The translations under genes and the position numbers were made by a program. This document shows positions 25,652 to 35,492 of a DNA stretch of 64,000 nt, piece after piece. The first letter of the stretch is position 1; each line of letters opens with the position of its first letter. The DNA is from an uncultured Rhodospirillaceae bacterium. GTDB taxonomy: Bacteria; Pseudomonadota; Alphaproteobacteria; Rhodospirillales; Magnetospirillaceae. The DNA lies in assembly GCA_903901915.1 (NCBI GenBank), contig CAIUSV010000080.1:34858-98857 (forward strand). The letters are read 5' to 3'. Below the pieces are notes generated by a model. The model saw only the letters and a list, made by a program, of their open reading frames with translations. It ran no database searches and was not told where the DNA came from.

Positions 25652-26929
25652 ATGAGCATTCCGACCGCCCCATTGGAAGCCCGGCTTTCAACCCTTGTCA
25701 TGATCCGCTGGCTGGCCGTCGGTGGTCAGGCGCTGACCATTGGCGTCGTCCATGTCGCCGTGGCCGAATTGGCGTTGCTTCCGGTGATGGCGACGGTGGC
25801 GGTGTCGGCCCTGTTGAATGCCGGTTTGACCGTGGCCCCCGGCCTGCACCGCCGGCTGGAAGAGCATCGCGCCGCCCGCCATCTGGCCTTCGACATTGTC
25901 CAACTGGCGGTGCTGATCGGGCTGACCGGCGGATTATCCAACCCGTTCTCGCTGTTCATCCTGGCCCCGGTCACCGTCGCCGCCGCCACCTTGCCGATGC
26001 GGCGGACGGTCTGGCTGGCGGTATTGGCGGTGGTGGCGGTGTCGGCGCTGGCCCGGTGGCATCAGCCCCTGCCCTGGCCGCCGCCGGGTCTGCTGATCCC
26101 GGTGCTGTATGTCTTCGGTATGTGGATGGCGCTGGTGCTGGGGGTGGCCTCGGTGGCGTTCTTCACTTGGCGCATGGCCGAGGAGGGGCGCCGCATCGCC
26201 TCGGCCTATTCGGAAAGCCGCCTGGCTCTGGCGCAGGAACAGCGGGTGGCCGAAGTCGGTGCCCTGGCGGCGGCGGTGGCGCACGAACTGAACACGCCGC
26301 TGGCGACGGTGTGCCTGCTGGCGCGCGAGGTGGCGGCGGAGATGAACCCCGACGACCCGCTGCGCGCCGACATGGAGACGCTGATCGGCCAGACCCAGCG
26401 GTGCCGTGATACCCTGGCGCGGCTCACCTTGCATCGGCCGCGTGCCGAGGCGGTGGAGGCCGAGCGGGTTCCCTTTCCCTTCCTGGTCGAGATGGCCGCC
26501 GCCGTTCATGTCGAGGAGGCGCGGGTGCCGGTGGCGTTCGACCATCGCGCCGCCGATTTCACTCCGGCGCCATGGATGGAACACAGCCCGGAGATCCTTC
26601 ACGGCCTGGGCAATTTCATCCAGAACGCCATCCAATTCGCCGGCAGCCGGGTCGAGGTGGAAACCAGTTGGGACGATCGGCGCATGGGTGTGCGTATCGC
26701 CGACGACGGCGGCGGATTTCCCGAACACCTGCTTTCCCGCCTGGGGGAACCCTATCTGTCGGGTCGATCCCAGGCCATCGACAGTCATCTGGGCCTGGGG
26801 GTGTTCATCGCCGTGACCTTGCTGGCCCGTACCGGGGCGAAGGTGGAGTTCGCCAACGCCGCCCATGGCGGTGCCGAGATCCGTGTCAGTTGGAGACGAA
26901 GCGATGGCGCACACGCTGTTGGTGGTTGA
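25652..26929 (+). CDS. regB: Redox sensor histidine kinase RegB (PrrB/ActS)
   Basis: A 425-residue membrane kinase of the RegB type. About six membrane segments fill residues 15-175, with the quinone-binding motif GGLSNPF (93-99). The H-box HELNTPLATV has His211 as phosphoacceptor. The redox-active cysteine of RegB is kept as Cys251 in QRCRDTL. The catalytic domain has N, G1 and G2 boxes (FIQNAIQFA, DDGGGF, LGLGVF). RegB senses the quinone pool and cysteine redox state and phosphorylates RegA. The ATG at 25652 gives the family N-terminus; no clear ribosome site precedes it. The end overlaps regA by 26 bp. Confidence 0.94.
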   Translation: MSIPTAPLEARLSTLVMIRWLAVGGQALTIGVVHVAVAELALLPVMATVAVSALLNAGLTVAPGLHRRLEEHRAARHLAFDIVQLAVLIGLTGGLSNPFSLFILAPVTVAAATLPMRRTVWLAVLAVVAVSALARWHQPLPWPPPGLLIPVLYVFGMWMALVLGVASVAFFTWRMAEEGRRIASAYSESRLALAQEQRVAEVGALAAAVAHELNTPLATVCLLAREVAAEMNPDDPLRADMETLIGQTQRCRDTLARLTLHRPRAEAVEAERVPFPFLVEMAAAVHVEEARVPVAFDHRAADFTPAPWMEHSPEILHGLGNFIQNAIQFAGSRVEVETSWDDRRMGVRIADDGGGFPEHLLSRLGEPYLSGRSQAIDSHLGLGVFIAVTLLARTGAKVEFANAAHGGAEIRVSWRRSDGAHAVGG

Positions 26930-27428
26930 TGACGACGAGCCGTTCCGTCTCAGTCTGTCGCGCGCCATGGAGCGGCGGGGATTCCGGGTGCTGCCCGCCG
27001 CCTCGATTTCCGAGGCGGTCGCCATCGCCGACGCCAAGGCCCCCACCCATGCGGTGATCGATCTCCGGCTCGACGACGGCAACGGCATGGATCTGGTGGA
27101 TCTGCTGCGCCAGATCGTTCCCGGCATCCGCCTAGTGATGCTGACCGGCTACGGCAACATCGCCTCGGCGGTGTCGGCCATCAAGGCCGGGGCGGTGGAC
27201 TATCTGCCCAAGCCGGTAGAGGCCGACCGCCTGAGCGCCGTGCTGATCGGCACGGCGGTGGAGACCGCCGCGCCGCCGGAAGATCCGATGACACCGGAAC
27301 GGGTTCGCTGGGAACATATCCAGCGGGTGTTGGAGGAGAACGGCCAGAACGTCAGCGAAACCGCCCGCCGCCTCAAGATGCACCGCCGGACGTTGCAGCG
27401 CATCTTGAACAAGCACGCCCCGGATTAG
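26904..27428 (+). CDS. regA: Redox response regulator RegA (PrrA/ActR)
   Basis: A 174-residue response regulator. The receiver domain has the acidic pocket DDD (9-11), phosphoacceptor Asp53 in VIDLRLDDG, Thr in LTGYG, and Lys in LPKPV. A Pro-rich linker leads to a Fis-type helix-turn-helix whose end (ARRLKMHRRTLQRILNKHAP) is nearly the same as in other RegA proteins. RegA controls respiration, nitrogen and photosynthesis genes in alphaproteobacteria. A GGAG site precedes the ATG inside the end of regB. The stop overlaps that of the converging narI by 4 bp. Confidence 0.95.
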   Translation: MAHTLLVVDDDEPFRLSLSRAMERRGFRVLPAASISEAVAIADAKAPTHAVIDLRLDDGNGMDLVDLLRQIVPGIRLVMLTGYGNIASAVSAIKAGAVDYLPKPVEADRLSAVLIGTAVETAAPPEDPMTPERVRWEHIQRVLEENGQNVSETARRLKMHRRTLQRILNKHAPD

Positions 27429-28114
27429 GCGGCTTTCCTTTTGGCCCGAACCACCTGATACGCCCGGCCAAGATAGGCGACGGGCACGCTCCAGATGTGG
27501 ACGAGACGGGTGAACGGGAAGACCAGCAGAACGGTCAGCCCGAAGAAAATGTGGACCTTGAAAACGGCGTCCACCGCAGCCAGCAGTCCGGGCTGCGGTC
27601 GAAGGGTGACGATGCCCAGCGCCCACTCGGCCAGCGCCACCATCACCGAGGCGTCACCATGGCCGGCATGGCCGGCCGACACCGGAACCGTGGACAGGCC
27701 GAGCACCAGGGTGGCCACCAGCCACGTCAGAATGGGCAGGTCGCTGCGGCGGCTGGCGGCGCGGACGCGGCGGTTGCCGGTGCGGCGCAACCACAGCATC
27801 ACTCCGCCCAGCAACGCCATCCCGCCGAACACCGACCCGGCGATGATCGCCGCCCACTGATGGGCGATGTCGCTGATTCCAAGCCCCTGGAATACCGAGT
27901 GGGGGGTCAGCAGGCCGACGGCATGGCCGCCAAGAACCGCAAGCACGCCGACATGGAAAAGGTTGCTGGCGACGCGCATGCCGGCGTTGGACAGCAGTTG
28001 GCTGGAATCGGCCTTCCAGGTGTACTGCTCGCTGTCGAACCGTACCCACGAGCCCACGGCGAAGACGGTGAGCGCGATATACGGATAGGCTCCGAAAAGG
28101 AAGTTTTCCAACAT
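27425..28114 (-). CDS. narI: Respiratory nitrate reductase gamma subunit NarI
   Basis: A 229-residue membrane protein with five segments, the cytochrome b subunit that takes electrons from quinol to NarH. MLENFLFGAYPYIALTVFAVG, NLFHVGVLAVLGGHAVG and FKVHIFFGLTVLLVFPFTRLVHIW, with the heme-ligand histidines, are typical. The ATG at 28114 begins the family N-terminus; a longer frame is not used. It is the last gene of narK1K2GHJI, 14 bp after narJ. Confidence 0.95.
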   Translation of the reverse strand: MLENFLFGAYPYIALTVFAVGSWVRFDSEQYTWKADSSQLLSNAGMRVASNLFHVGVLAVLGGHAVGLLTPHSVFQGLGISDIAHQWAAIIAGSVFGGMALLGGVMLWLRRTGNRRVRAASRRSDLPILTWLVATLVLGLSTVPVSAGHAGHGDASVMVALAEWALGIVTLRPQPGLLAAVDAVFKVHIFFGLTVLLVFPFTRLVHIWSVPVAYLGRAYQVVRAKRKAA

Positions 28115-28128
28115 GTCTCGCGTCTCCT

Positions 28129-28704
28129 TTATTGGATTTCGCCACCGCAAGGCGCCACGCAGGCGGCGGGCTCGCCGGCCCCGACCTCTCCGCAAACCAG
28201 CGGCGCGGCGTCGCCGCACAGCGAGACCACGACGTGCAGCAGGTTGGCCCACGGACTGCCGGACCGTTCCAGATTGGCGGTCAGCACCTCCAGCACCTTG
28301 CCGGCATCGGCCAGGAAGCGACAGGCCTCGGCGGCGGGGATCTGATCGGTGAACTCCAGGATCAGCGGCAGGTAGTCGGGCAACTCGTTGGTGCCGATCT
28401 CCAGACCGTGGCGGCGATACAGTTCGCTCAGGTCGATCAGCGCCGGCCCCCGCGCCTTGTCCTCGCCGAAGACATGGTGGGTCAGATGCAGGGAATGTTC
28501 CGGCGTCTGGTCGAAGGTCTGGACGTATTCCGCCTGGAGGTCGATCAGGTCGATGCTGCCGGCATAGGACAGGAAGGCATCGATGCGTTTCAGTCCGGCG
28601 TCGTCCAGATCGGCGGCGGCGCGGCGGCGGATCTCGAAGTGATGCCGGCGCATCTCCTCGGTGGGGTATTCCAGCAGGATCGACAGGATCTTATGGATGC
28701 TCAT
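28129..28704 (-). CDS. narJ: Nitrate reductase assembly chaperone NarJ
   Basis: A 191-residue cytoplasmic chaperone of the NarJ/TorD group. It binds NarG and is needed for molybdenum cofactor insertion and for membrane docking of NarGH. ILSILLEYPTEEMRRH, the region LQAEYVQTFDQTPEHSLHLTHHVFGEDKARGPALIDL and GLEIGTNELPDYLPLILEF are typical. The Ala/Gly/Cys-rich C-terminal tail (PLVCGEVGAGEPAACVAPCGG) is unlike the E. coli protein and contains several cysteines. It lies between narH and narI, 12 bp after narH. Confidence 0.93.
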   Translation of the reverse strand: MSIHKILSILLEYPTEEMRRHHFEIRRRAAADLDDAGLKRIDAFLSYAGSIDLIDLQAEYVQTFDQTPEHSLHLTHHVFGEDKARGPALIDLSELYRRHGLEIGTNELPDYLPLILEFTDQIPAAEACRFLADAGKVLEVLTANLERSGSPWANLLHVVVSLCGDAAPLVCGEVGAGEPAACVAPCGGEIQ

Positions 28705-28716
28705 TGCCCGCCTCCT

Positions 28717-30258
28717 TCACTCGGCCTTGCAGGGATGGGTCTCGTCCTCGACGCCTTCGGCGCGACGGTCGGGAAACAGCGCGAACGGGCTGATGCCGGT
28801 GGACGAGTCGTTGCCGAAGGTGAAGCCGTTCTGGCCTTGGAAGGCGTGGAACTGCTCCATGTCCAGCCCCGCCTGACTGGTCGGCACCACGAAGCGGTCC
28901 TCGTGGTTGGCGATGGCCAGCAGATGGTACATGTCCTGCGCTTCCTGCTCGGTCATGCCCACGGCGGTCAAGGCCCGGGTGTCGGCCTTGCCGTCGACGT
29001 GGATCGAACGCTGGTACGAGCGCATGGCGATCATCCGGTTCAGCGCCGCCATCACCGGCTTCTTGTCGCCGGCGGTCAGCAGGTTGGCCAGGTATTGCAG
29101 CGGCATGCGCAAGGTCTCGGCCAGCGGCAGCACCCCGTCGGGGCCGGTGGGCAGGTTGCCCAGATCGATCTGCGACTGCACCGGCGACAGCGGCGGCACG
29201 TACCACACCATGGGCAGGGTGCGGAATTCGGGATGCAGCGGGAAGGCGATCTTCCAGTCCACCGCCATCTTGTAGATGGGCGATTTCCGCGCCGCCTCGA
29301 TCCAGGCCAGCGGAATGCCCTGCTTTTCCGCCTCGGCGACCACCTTGGGGTCGTCGGGGTCGAGGAAGATGGACAGATGGGCGCCGTAAAGGTCCTTCTC
29401 GTCCGTCTTGGACGCCAGTTCCTCGATGCGGTCGGCATCATAGAGCATGATGCCGTTATAGCGGATGCGGCCGACGCAGCTTTCCGAACACACCGTCGGC
29501 ATGCCGGATTCGACGCGGGGATAGCAGCCGATGCACTTTTCGGCCTTGCCCGATTCCCAGTTGTAGAAAACCTTCTTGTACGGGCACGACGAGACGCACA
29601 TGCGCCAGCCCCGGCACTTGTCCTGATCGACCAGGACGATACCGTCCTCTTCGCGCTTGTAGATCGAGCTGGACGGACATGCCGCGACGCAGGCCGGGTT
29701 GAGGCAGTGGTTGCAGATGCGCGGCAGATACATGTGAAAGGTGTTCTCGAACTGGCGATAGACCTCCTTCTCGATGTTGTCGAAGTTGCGGTCCTTCGAG
29801 CGCTTGTCGAACTCGCCGGCCAGATCGTCTTCCCAGTTGGGCCCCCAGGTGACCTTGTCCATCCGGCTACCGTCGATCTGTGACCGGGGCCGGGCGGTTG
29901 GGGCCGCCTCGGACAGCGGCGCCGACACCAGATGGCCGTAATCATAGCTGTACGGCTCGTAATAGTCGTCGATCTGTGGCATGTCCGGATTGGCGAAGAT
30001 GTTGAGCAGGCGTTTCATGCGCCCGCCGGACTTCAGCTCCAGTTTGCCATTTCTCAGTTCCCAGCCGCCGTTCCACTTGTCCTGGTCTTCCCAGTTCTTG
30101 GGATAGCCGATGCCGGGTTTTGACTCGACGTTATTGAACCAGGCGTATTCGACACCCTTGCGGTTGGTCCATACGTTCTTGCAGGTCACCGAACAGGTAT
30201 GGCAGCCGATGCACTTGTCCAGATTGAAGACCAACGCGAATTGGGCACGGATTTTCAT
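28717..30258 (-). CDS. narH: Respiratory nitrate reductase beta subunit NarH
   Basis: A 513-residue Fe-S protein that carries electrons from NarI to NarG through one [3Fe-4S] and three [4Fe-4S] clusters. The cysteine groups are visible: CIGCHTCSVTC near the N-terminus, CNHCLNPACVAACP, CRGWRMCVSSCP (Trp where a fourth ligand would be in the [3Fe-4S] group) and CIGCYPRVESGMPTVC. Length and order match E. coli NarH. It follows narG by 18 bp. The charged C-terminal tail ends in HPCKAE. Confidence 0.96.
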   Translation of the reverse strand: MKIRAQFALVFNLDKCIGCHTCSVTCKNVWTNRKGVEYAWFNNVESKPGIGYPKNWEDQDKWNGGWELRNGKLELKSGGRMKRLLNIFANPDMPQIDDYYEPYSYDYGHLVSAPLSEAAPTARPRSQIDGSRMDKVTWGPNWEDDLAGEFDKRSKDRNFDNIEKEVYRQFENTFHMYLPRICNHCLNPACVAACPSSSIYKREEDGIVLVDQDKCRGWRMCVSSCPYKKVFYNWESGKAEKCIGCYPRVESGMPTVCSESCVGRIRYNGIMLYDADRIEELASKTDEKDLYGAHLSIFLDPDDPKVVAEAEKQGIPLAWIEAARKSPIYKMAVDWKIAFPLHPEFRTLPMVWYVPPLSPVQSQIDLGNLPTGPDGVLPLAETLRMPLQYLANLLTAGDKKPVMAALNRMIAMRSYQRSIHVDGKADTRALTAVGMTEQEAQDMYHLLAIANHEDRFVVPTSQAGLDMEQFHAFQGQNGFTFGNDSSTGISPFALFPDRRAEGVEDETHPCKAE

Positions 30259-30276
30259 GGTGCTCTCCTCGAATCC

Positions 30277-33200
30277 TTAGCGACGGCCGATGCCGGGCGG
30301 GTTGATGGCGGCCTCGCGGCCGGGCGTCAGCGGCCGTTCGAGCCAATCCACGTCCTGATCGGCGATCTTGTGCAGGATCACCACCTCGTCGCGCTGGCAA
30401 CCCACCGTGCCGTAGTAGTTGAAGCCGTAGGCAAGCTGGGCGTAGCCGCCCACCATGTTGGTGGGCTTGACCACCACGCGGGTCACCGAGTTCAGGATGC
30501 CGCCACGCTTGCCGGTGGTGTTGGAACCCGGCACGTTGATGGTCTTTTCCTGGGCGTGGTACATCAGCGCCATGCCCAGCGGCACGCGCTGCGACACCAC
30601 CGCGCGGGCGACGGTGGCGCCGTTGACGTTGACCGCCTCGACCCAGTCGTTGTCGGCGATGCCGACCTTCCGGGCGTCGTCCTCGGCCAGCCAGATGTAG
30701 GGCCCGCCGCGGAACAGGTTCAACATGCGCAGGTTGTCCTGATAGGTCGAATGGATGCCCCACTTGGAATGAGGCGTGATCCAATTCAGCGTCAGGTGCG
30801 GCTTGGCCTTGACCGAGGCGGGGACGGTTTCGTGGGACTTCATGTCCACCGCCGGCTTGAAGGTGCAAAAGCCCTCGCCGAAGTCCAGGAACCATTCGTG
30901 ATCCTGATAGAACTGGGCGCGGCCGGTCAGAGTGCGGAACGGAATGTGTTCATGCACGTTGGTGTAGCCGGCGGTGTAGGACACCTTTTCCGACTCGATC
31001 CCCGACCAGGTCGGCGCGGTGATGATCTTGCGCGGCTGGGCCTGGATGTCGCGGAAGGTGAACTTGTCCTCGTGGCGGCCGGCATAAAGGTGATGATGGT
31101 CGATGCCGGTCTTCCGCGACAGGGCGGTCCACGACTTGTGGGCGACCTCGCCGTTGGTTTCGGGCGCCATGCGCATCACCGCGTCGCAGACGAAGATGTC
31201 TTCCTCGAGCGAGGGCATCCCCTGGGATATCCCGGCTTCGCGAACGGTGCCGTTGTGACGCTTCAACTCGTCGTATTCGTGCTCGGTATTCCAGTCGATG
31301 CCCTTGATGGAATTGCCCAGCCTGGTCATCAGCGGCCCGAGGCCGATATACTTGCTGTAGGTGCTGCCGAAATCGCGCTCGACCAGCTTGATGATGGCCA
31401 TGGTCTTGCCGGGGACGGGTTCGCTGCCGTCGCGCTTCCAGTCCTTGACCTGGCCGAAGGGCTGTGCCAGTTCCGCCGGCGAATCGTGCTGCATGGGCAG
31501 GGCGACCACGTCGCGGCGTACCCCCAGATGCTTGCCGGCCAGTTCCGAGAATTTCTTGGCGATCACCCGGAAGATCTGCCAGTCGGATTTGGACTGCCAC
31601 GCCGGCTCCACCGCTTCAGACAGCGGATGGATGAAGGGATGCATGTCGGTGGTGTTGAGGTCGTTCTTCTCGTACCAGGTGGCGGTCGGCAGCACGATGT
31701 CGGAATACGACCCGGTGGAGTTCAGGCGGAAATTGATGTCCACCATCAGGTCGAGCTTGCCGGTCGGCCCTTCCTCGTGCCACGTCACCTCGCGGGAATT
31801 GCGGCCGGCGCCGCCCTCCTGCAACACGCCGTTCTGGGCGCCCAGCAGGTGTTTCAGGAAGTACTCGTGGCCCTTGGCCGAGCTGCCCAGCAGGTTGGCG
31901 CGCCAGACGAACAGGTTGCGCGGCCAGTTTTCCTCGGCGTCGGGATCGGCATAGGCGACGTCAAGCTTGCCGGCCTGAAGCTGTCGCGCCACGTATTTGC
32001 CCACCGAGGCCTCGTCGGTGGCGCCGCCGGCCGTGGCCTCGTCGGCGAGGTCCAGCGAGTTGCGGTTGAAGTTGGGAGTCGACGGCAGCCAGCCCAGGCG
32101 GCTGGCGGTGACGTTATAGTCGGCCAGGGTATGGCCCTTGTAGCGGTTCCGCCCGGCGGGCGAGAGCAATTGGTCGGCGTCCAGGGTCTCGTAACGCCAC
32201 TGGTCGGTATGGAAGTACCAGTAGGAGGTCGAGTTGGTGTGGCGCGGTGGCCGGTGCCAGTCGAGGGCAAAGGCGATGGGCGCCCAGCCGGCCTGGGGTC
32301 GCAGCTTTTCTTGCCCGACGTAATGCGCCCAGCCGCCGCCGCTCTGACCGACGCAGCCGCAGATGTGCAGCAGGTTCATGATCGAGCGGTAGGTCATGTC
32401 GTTGTGGTACCAATGGTTGATGGCGGCGCCCATGATGATCATGGACTTGCCCCTGGTCCTGGCGGCGTTGTCGGTGAATTCGCGGCCGGTGCGCTCGATG
32501 TCGGCGGCCTTGACGCCGGTGACCTTCTGCGCCCAGGCGGGGGTGTAGGCCACGGTGGCGTCGTCGTAGGACGAGGCGACGTGGTCGCCGCCCAGGCCGC
32601 GATCGATGCCGTACTGGGCGATCTGGAGGTCGAACACCGAGGCGACCAGCACCGCTTCGCCATTGGCCAGGGTCAGGCGGCGGACGGGAACGTTGCGGAA
32701 CAGAAGGTCCTTCTCACCGGGCTGGAAGTGGGGAAAGCCGACCGACACCACCTCGTCGCGGCTGTCGATGCACGACAGCTCCGCCTCGATTTCCGCCTGT
32801 GAGGTGCCGTCCTTGGGCAGCAGGTTCCACTTGCCCTCTTCGCCCCAGCGGAAGCCGATCGAGCCATTGGGCGCGACGAAGGCCTTGGCGCGGGCGTCCC
32901 ACACCACCGTCTTCCATTCGGGATTGTTGGCCTGGCCCAGGCCGCCATCGAAATCCGACGCGCGCAGATTGCGGTCGGTGACATAGCCGTCGCCCATCGG
33001 CCGCAGCATGATCTGCATGGGCAGATCGGTGTACTTGCGGGCGTATTCCTGGAAGTACGGGTCCTGGCGCTGGATGTAGAATTCCTTCAGCGCCACATGG
33101 CCCATGGCCAGGAAGGCGGCGGAATCGGTGCCCTGCTTCACCGGCATCCACAGATCGGCGAACTTGACGTACTCGGCGTAGTCCGGGGCCATGGACACCA

Positions 33201-34032
33201 CCTTGGCGCCCTTGTAGCGTACCTCGACGCAGAAATGGGCGTCGGGGGTGCGGGTCATCGGCAGGTTGGCGCCGCAGATGACGATGTAGGTCGAGTTGTA
33301 CCAGTCGGCCGCTTCCGGTACGTCGGTCTGCTCGCCCCAGGTCTGGGGCGATGCCGCCGGCAGGTCGCAGTACCAGTCATAGAAACTGCCGCAGGCCCCG
33401 CCGATCAGCGACAGATAGCGCGCCCCCGCCGCGTAGGAAATCATCGACATGGCGGGAATGGGCGAGAAGCCGAAAATGCGGTCCGGCCCCCATTTCTTGA
33501 TGGTGTGGACGTTGGCGGCGGCAATGATCTCGTTGGCCTCGTCCCAACCGGCACGGACAAATCCACCCAGACCGCGCACGGCGGTATAGGTCTTGCGCTT
33601 GGCCGGGTCGGCCTGGATCGCGGCCCAGGCTTCGACCGGATCGCGGCCGGCCTTGCGCTCGGCCCGGTACAGCTCCAGCAGGCGGCCGCGGATCAGCGGG
33701 TACTTGATGCGGTGGGGCGAGTACAGGTACCAGGAAAAGCTGGCGCCGCGCTGGCAGCCGCGTGGTTCATGGTTGGGCATGTCCTCGCGGGTGCGGGGAT
33801 AGTCGGTCTGCTGCATCTCGAACGACACCAAGCCGTTCTTGACGAAGATCTTCCACGAGCAGCCGCCGGTGCAGTTAACGCCGTGGGTCGAACGCACTAC
33901 CTTGTCGTGGCGCCAGCGGTTGCGGTAGGCGTCCTCCCACTTGCGGTCCTCGTTGGTCACGGTGCCGTGACCGTTCGAGAACGTTCCCAATTCCTTTTTG
34001 AAAAAGAACAGCCGGTCGAGGAAATGGCTCAT
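30277..34032 (-). CDS. narG: Respiratory nitrate reductase alpha subunit NarG
   Basis: A 1251-residue molybdo-bis-MGD enzyme that reduces nitrate to nitrite on the cytoplasmic side of the inner membrane. The FS0 [4Fe-4S] site ligands are His50, Cys54, Cys58 (HGVNCTGGCSW) and Cys93 (PRGCQRGAS). SFYDWYCDLPAASPQTWGEQ holds the region of the Asp ligand of Mo. The N-terminus has the remnant Tat-like segment of NarG without a real signal. It follows narK2 by 30 bp and precedes narH by 18 bp. Confidence 0.97.
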   Translation of the reverse strand: MSHFLDRLFFFKKELGTFSNGHGTVTNEDRKWEDAYRNRWRHDKVVRSTHGVNCTGGCSWKIFVKNGLVSFEMQQTDYPRTREDMPNHEPRGCQRGASFSWYLYSPHRIKYPLIRGRLLELYRAERKAGRDPVEAWAAIQADPAKRKTYTAVRGLGGFVRAGWDEANEIIAAANVHTIKKWGPDRIFGFSPIPAMSMISYAAGARYLSLIGGACGSFYDWYCDLPAASPQTWGEQTDVPEAADWYNSTYIVICGANLPMTRTPDAHFCVEVRYKGAKVVSMAPDYAEYVKFADLWMPVKQGTDSAAFLAMGHVALKEFYIQRQDPYFQEYARKYTDLPMQIMLRPMGDGYVTDRNLRASDFDGGLGQANNPEWKTVVWDARAKAFVAPNGSIGFRWGEEGKWNLLPKDGTSQAEIEAELSCIDSRDEVVSVGFPHFQPGEKDLLFRNVPVRRLTLANGEAVLVASVFDLQIAQYGIDRGLGGDHVASSYDDATVAYTPAWAQKVTGVKAADIERTGREFTDNAARTRGKSMIIMGAAINHWYHNDMTYRSIMNLLHICGCVGQSGGGWAHYVGQEKLRPQAGWAPIAFALDWHRPPRHTNSTSYWYFHTDQWRYETLDADQLLSPAGRNRYKGHTLADYNVTASRLGWLPSTPNFNRNSLDLADEATAGGATDEASVGKYVARQLQAGKLDVAYADPDAEENWPRNLFVWRANLLGSSAKGHEYFLKHLLGAQNGVLQEGGAGRNSREVTWHEEGPTGKLDLMVDINFRLNSTGSYSDIVLPTATWYEKNDLNTTDMHPFIHPLSEAVEPAWQSKSDWQIFRVIAKKFSELAGKHLGVRRDVVALPMQHDSPAELAQPFGQVKDWKRDGSEPVPGKTMAIIKLVERDFGSTYSKYIGLGPLMTRLGNSIKGIDWNTEHEYDELKRHNGTVREAGISQGMPSLEEDIFVCDAVMRMAPETNGEVAHKSWTALSRKTGIDHHHLYAGRHEDKFTFRDIQAQPRKIITAPTWSGIESEKVSYTAGYTNVHEHIPFRTLTGRAQFYQDHEWFLDFGEGFCTFKPAVDMKSHETVPASVKAKPHLTLNWITPHSKWGIHSTYQDNLRMLNLFRGGPYIWLAEDDARKVGIADNDWVEAVNVNGATVARAVVSQRVPLGMALMYHAQEKTINVPGSNTTGKRGGILNSVTRVVVKPTNMVGGYAQLAYGFNYYGTVGCQRDEVVILHKIADQDVDWLERPLTPGREAAINPPGIGRR

Positions 34033-34062
34033 GACGGGTCTACCTTTGTTTGCGTTATTTGC

Positions 34063-35466
34063 TCAGCACTTCACTTCCGCATTGGCGCGCGTGTACCAGA
34101 ACCACGTCGCCACCACGCAGGTGGCGTAGAAGGCGAGGTAGCAGTACAGCGCCGTCTGCGGGCCGCCGGTCAGGCTGATCGAGGTGCCGAAGCCCTTGGG
34201 GATGAAGAAGGCGCCATAGGCGGCGACCGCCGAGGAAAAGCCCAGGACGGCGGCGGCTTCCTTGCCGGCGGCCTTGCTCGCTTCGGCCTGGGCGGCCGGA
34301 TTGCGCCCGTGGGAGGCGCGCTGGTGCAGTATGCCGAAAATCGCCGGGATCATCTGGAAGGTCGAAGCGTTGCCGATACCGGTGCCGGCGAACAACACCA
34401 GGAAGCTGCCCAAGAAGCCGACGAAATTCTTTTCCGCCAGAAAATGCAGGACACCACCGACGCCGACCATCATCAGGAGGAAGGTCCAGAAGGTGACGCG
34501 GCCGCCGCCGAACCGGTCGGACAGAAAGCCGCCGATGACACGGGCGATGGACCCCACCAGCGGGCCGAGGAAGGCATAGGTCAGCGGATTGACGTCGGGG
34601 AACTGGATCTTGGTCAGCAGCGGGAAGCCGGCGGAATAGCCGATGAACGAGCCGAAGGTCCCGACATACAGCCAGCACATGATCCAATTGTGCTTGCGCT
34701 TAAAGATCACCGCCTGCTCGGCGAAGGACGCCTTGGCGCTGGACAGGTCGTTCATGCCGAACCACGCGGCGGCGGCGCAGGCGACGATGAACGGCACCCA
34801 GACGAAGCCGGCGTTCTGCAACCACATGGCCTTGGTGGCGGCCCCCTTGGCCCAGGTCTGGGCCTCGCCGCCGAGACCGCCGAACAGGCTCATGCCGACC
34901 ACCATCGGCACCACGAACTGGACCACCGAAACCCCCAGGTTGCCGATGCCGGCGTTCAGCCCCAGTGCCGTGCCCTTCTTCGCCTTGGGGTAGAAGAAGC
35001 TGATGTTGGCCATGGACGAGGCGAAATTGCCGCCACCGAAGCCGCACAACAATGCCAGCACCAGGAACGCGGCATAGGGGGTGGAGGGGTCCTGCACCGC
35101 CAGGCCGATGCCGATGGCCGGGGCCAGCAGCGAGATGGTGGAAAGGGTCGTCCACAACCGGCCACCGAAGATGGGGATCATGAAGGAGTAGAAGATGCGG
35201 AGCGTCGCCCCCGACAAGCCCGGCAACGAGGTCAGCCAGAACAGCTGGTCGTTATCGAATTTGAAGCCGATGTTGGGCAGGTTGACCACCACCACCGACC
35301 ACACCATCCACACGGCGAAGGCGAGCAGCAGCGACGGCATGGAAATGAACAGGTTGCGGGTGGCGACCTTGCTGCCCTTGGCCTGCCAATAGGCGGGGTC
35401 CTCGGGGGTCCAGTCGGTCAGAACGTGCGCGGGCGCGTTCGGCTTGACAGTGACGTCGATAGTCAT
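34063..35466 (-). CDS. narK2: Nitrate/nitrite transporter NarK2
   Basis: A 467-residue major facilitator with 12 membrane segments. Two NNP-family signature motifs are visible: GLNAGIGNLGVSVVQF in segment 5 and FAGTGIGNASTFQM in segment 11. An N-terminal cytoplasmic extension (about 50 residues, DWTPEDPAYWQAKG) is the mark of the NarK2-like nitrite/nitrate antiporter type. Nitrate is exchanged for nitrite made by NarG. It is the second gene of the operon, 26 bp after narK1. The narK1/K2 split into symporter and antiporter types follows Pseudomonas and Paracoccus. Confidence 0.92.
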   Translation of the reverse strand: MTIDVTVKPNAPAHVLTDWTPEDPAYWQAKGSKVATRNLFISMPSLLLAFAVWMVWSVVVVNLPNIGFKFDNDQLFWLTSLPGLSGATLRIFYSFMIPIFGGRLWTTLSTISLLAPAIGIGLAVQDPSTPYAAFLVLALLCGFGGGNFASSMANISFFYPKAKKGTALGLNAGIGNLGVSVVQFVVPMVVGMSLFGGLGGEAQTWAKGAATKAMWLQNAGFVWVPFIVACAAAAWFGMNDLSSAKASFAEQAVIFKRKHNWIMCWLYVGTFGSFIGYSAGFPLLTKIQFPDVNPLTYAFLGPLVGSIARVIGGFLSDRFGGGRVTFWTFLLMMVGVGGVLHFLAEKNFVGFLGSFLVLFAGTGIGNASTFQMIPAIFGILHQRASHGRNPAAQAEASKAAGKEAAAVLGFSSAVAAYGAFFIPKGFGTSISLTGGPQTALYCYLAFYATCVVATWFWYTRANAEVKC

Positions 35467-35492
35467 CGTCTGCGTCTCCTTGAGAGGAAGTC

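Noticed and set aside
30199..32802. An 867-codon plus-strand frame opposite narG
   Set aside because: An antisense shadow; narG motifs on the other strand are decisive.
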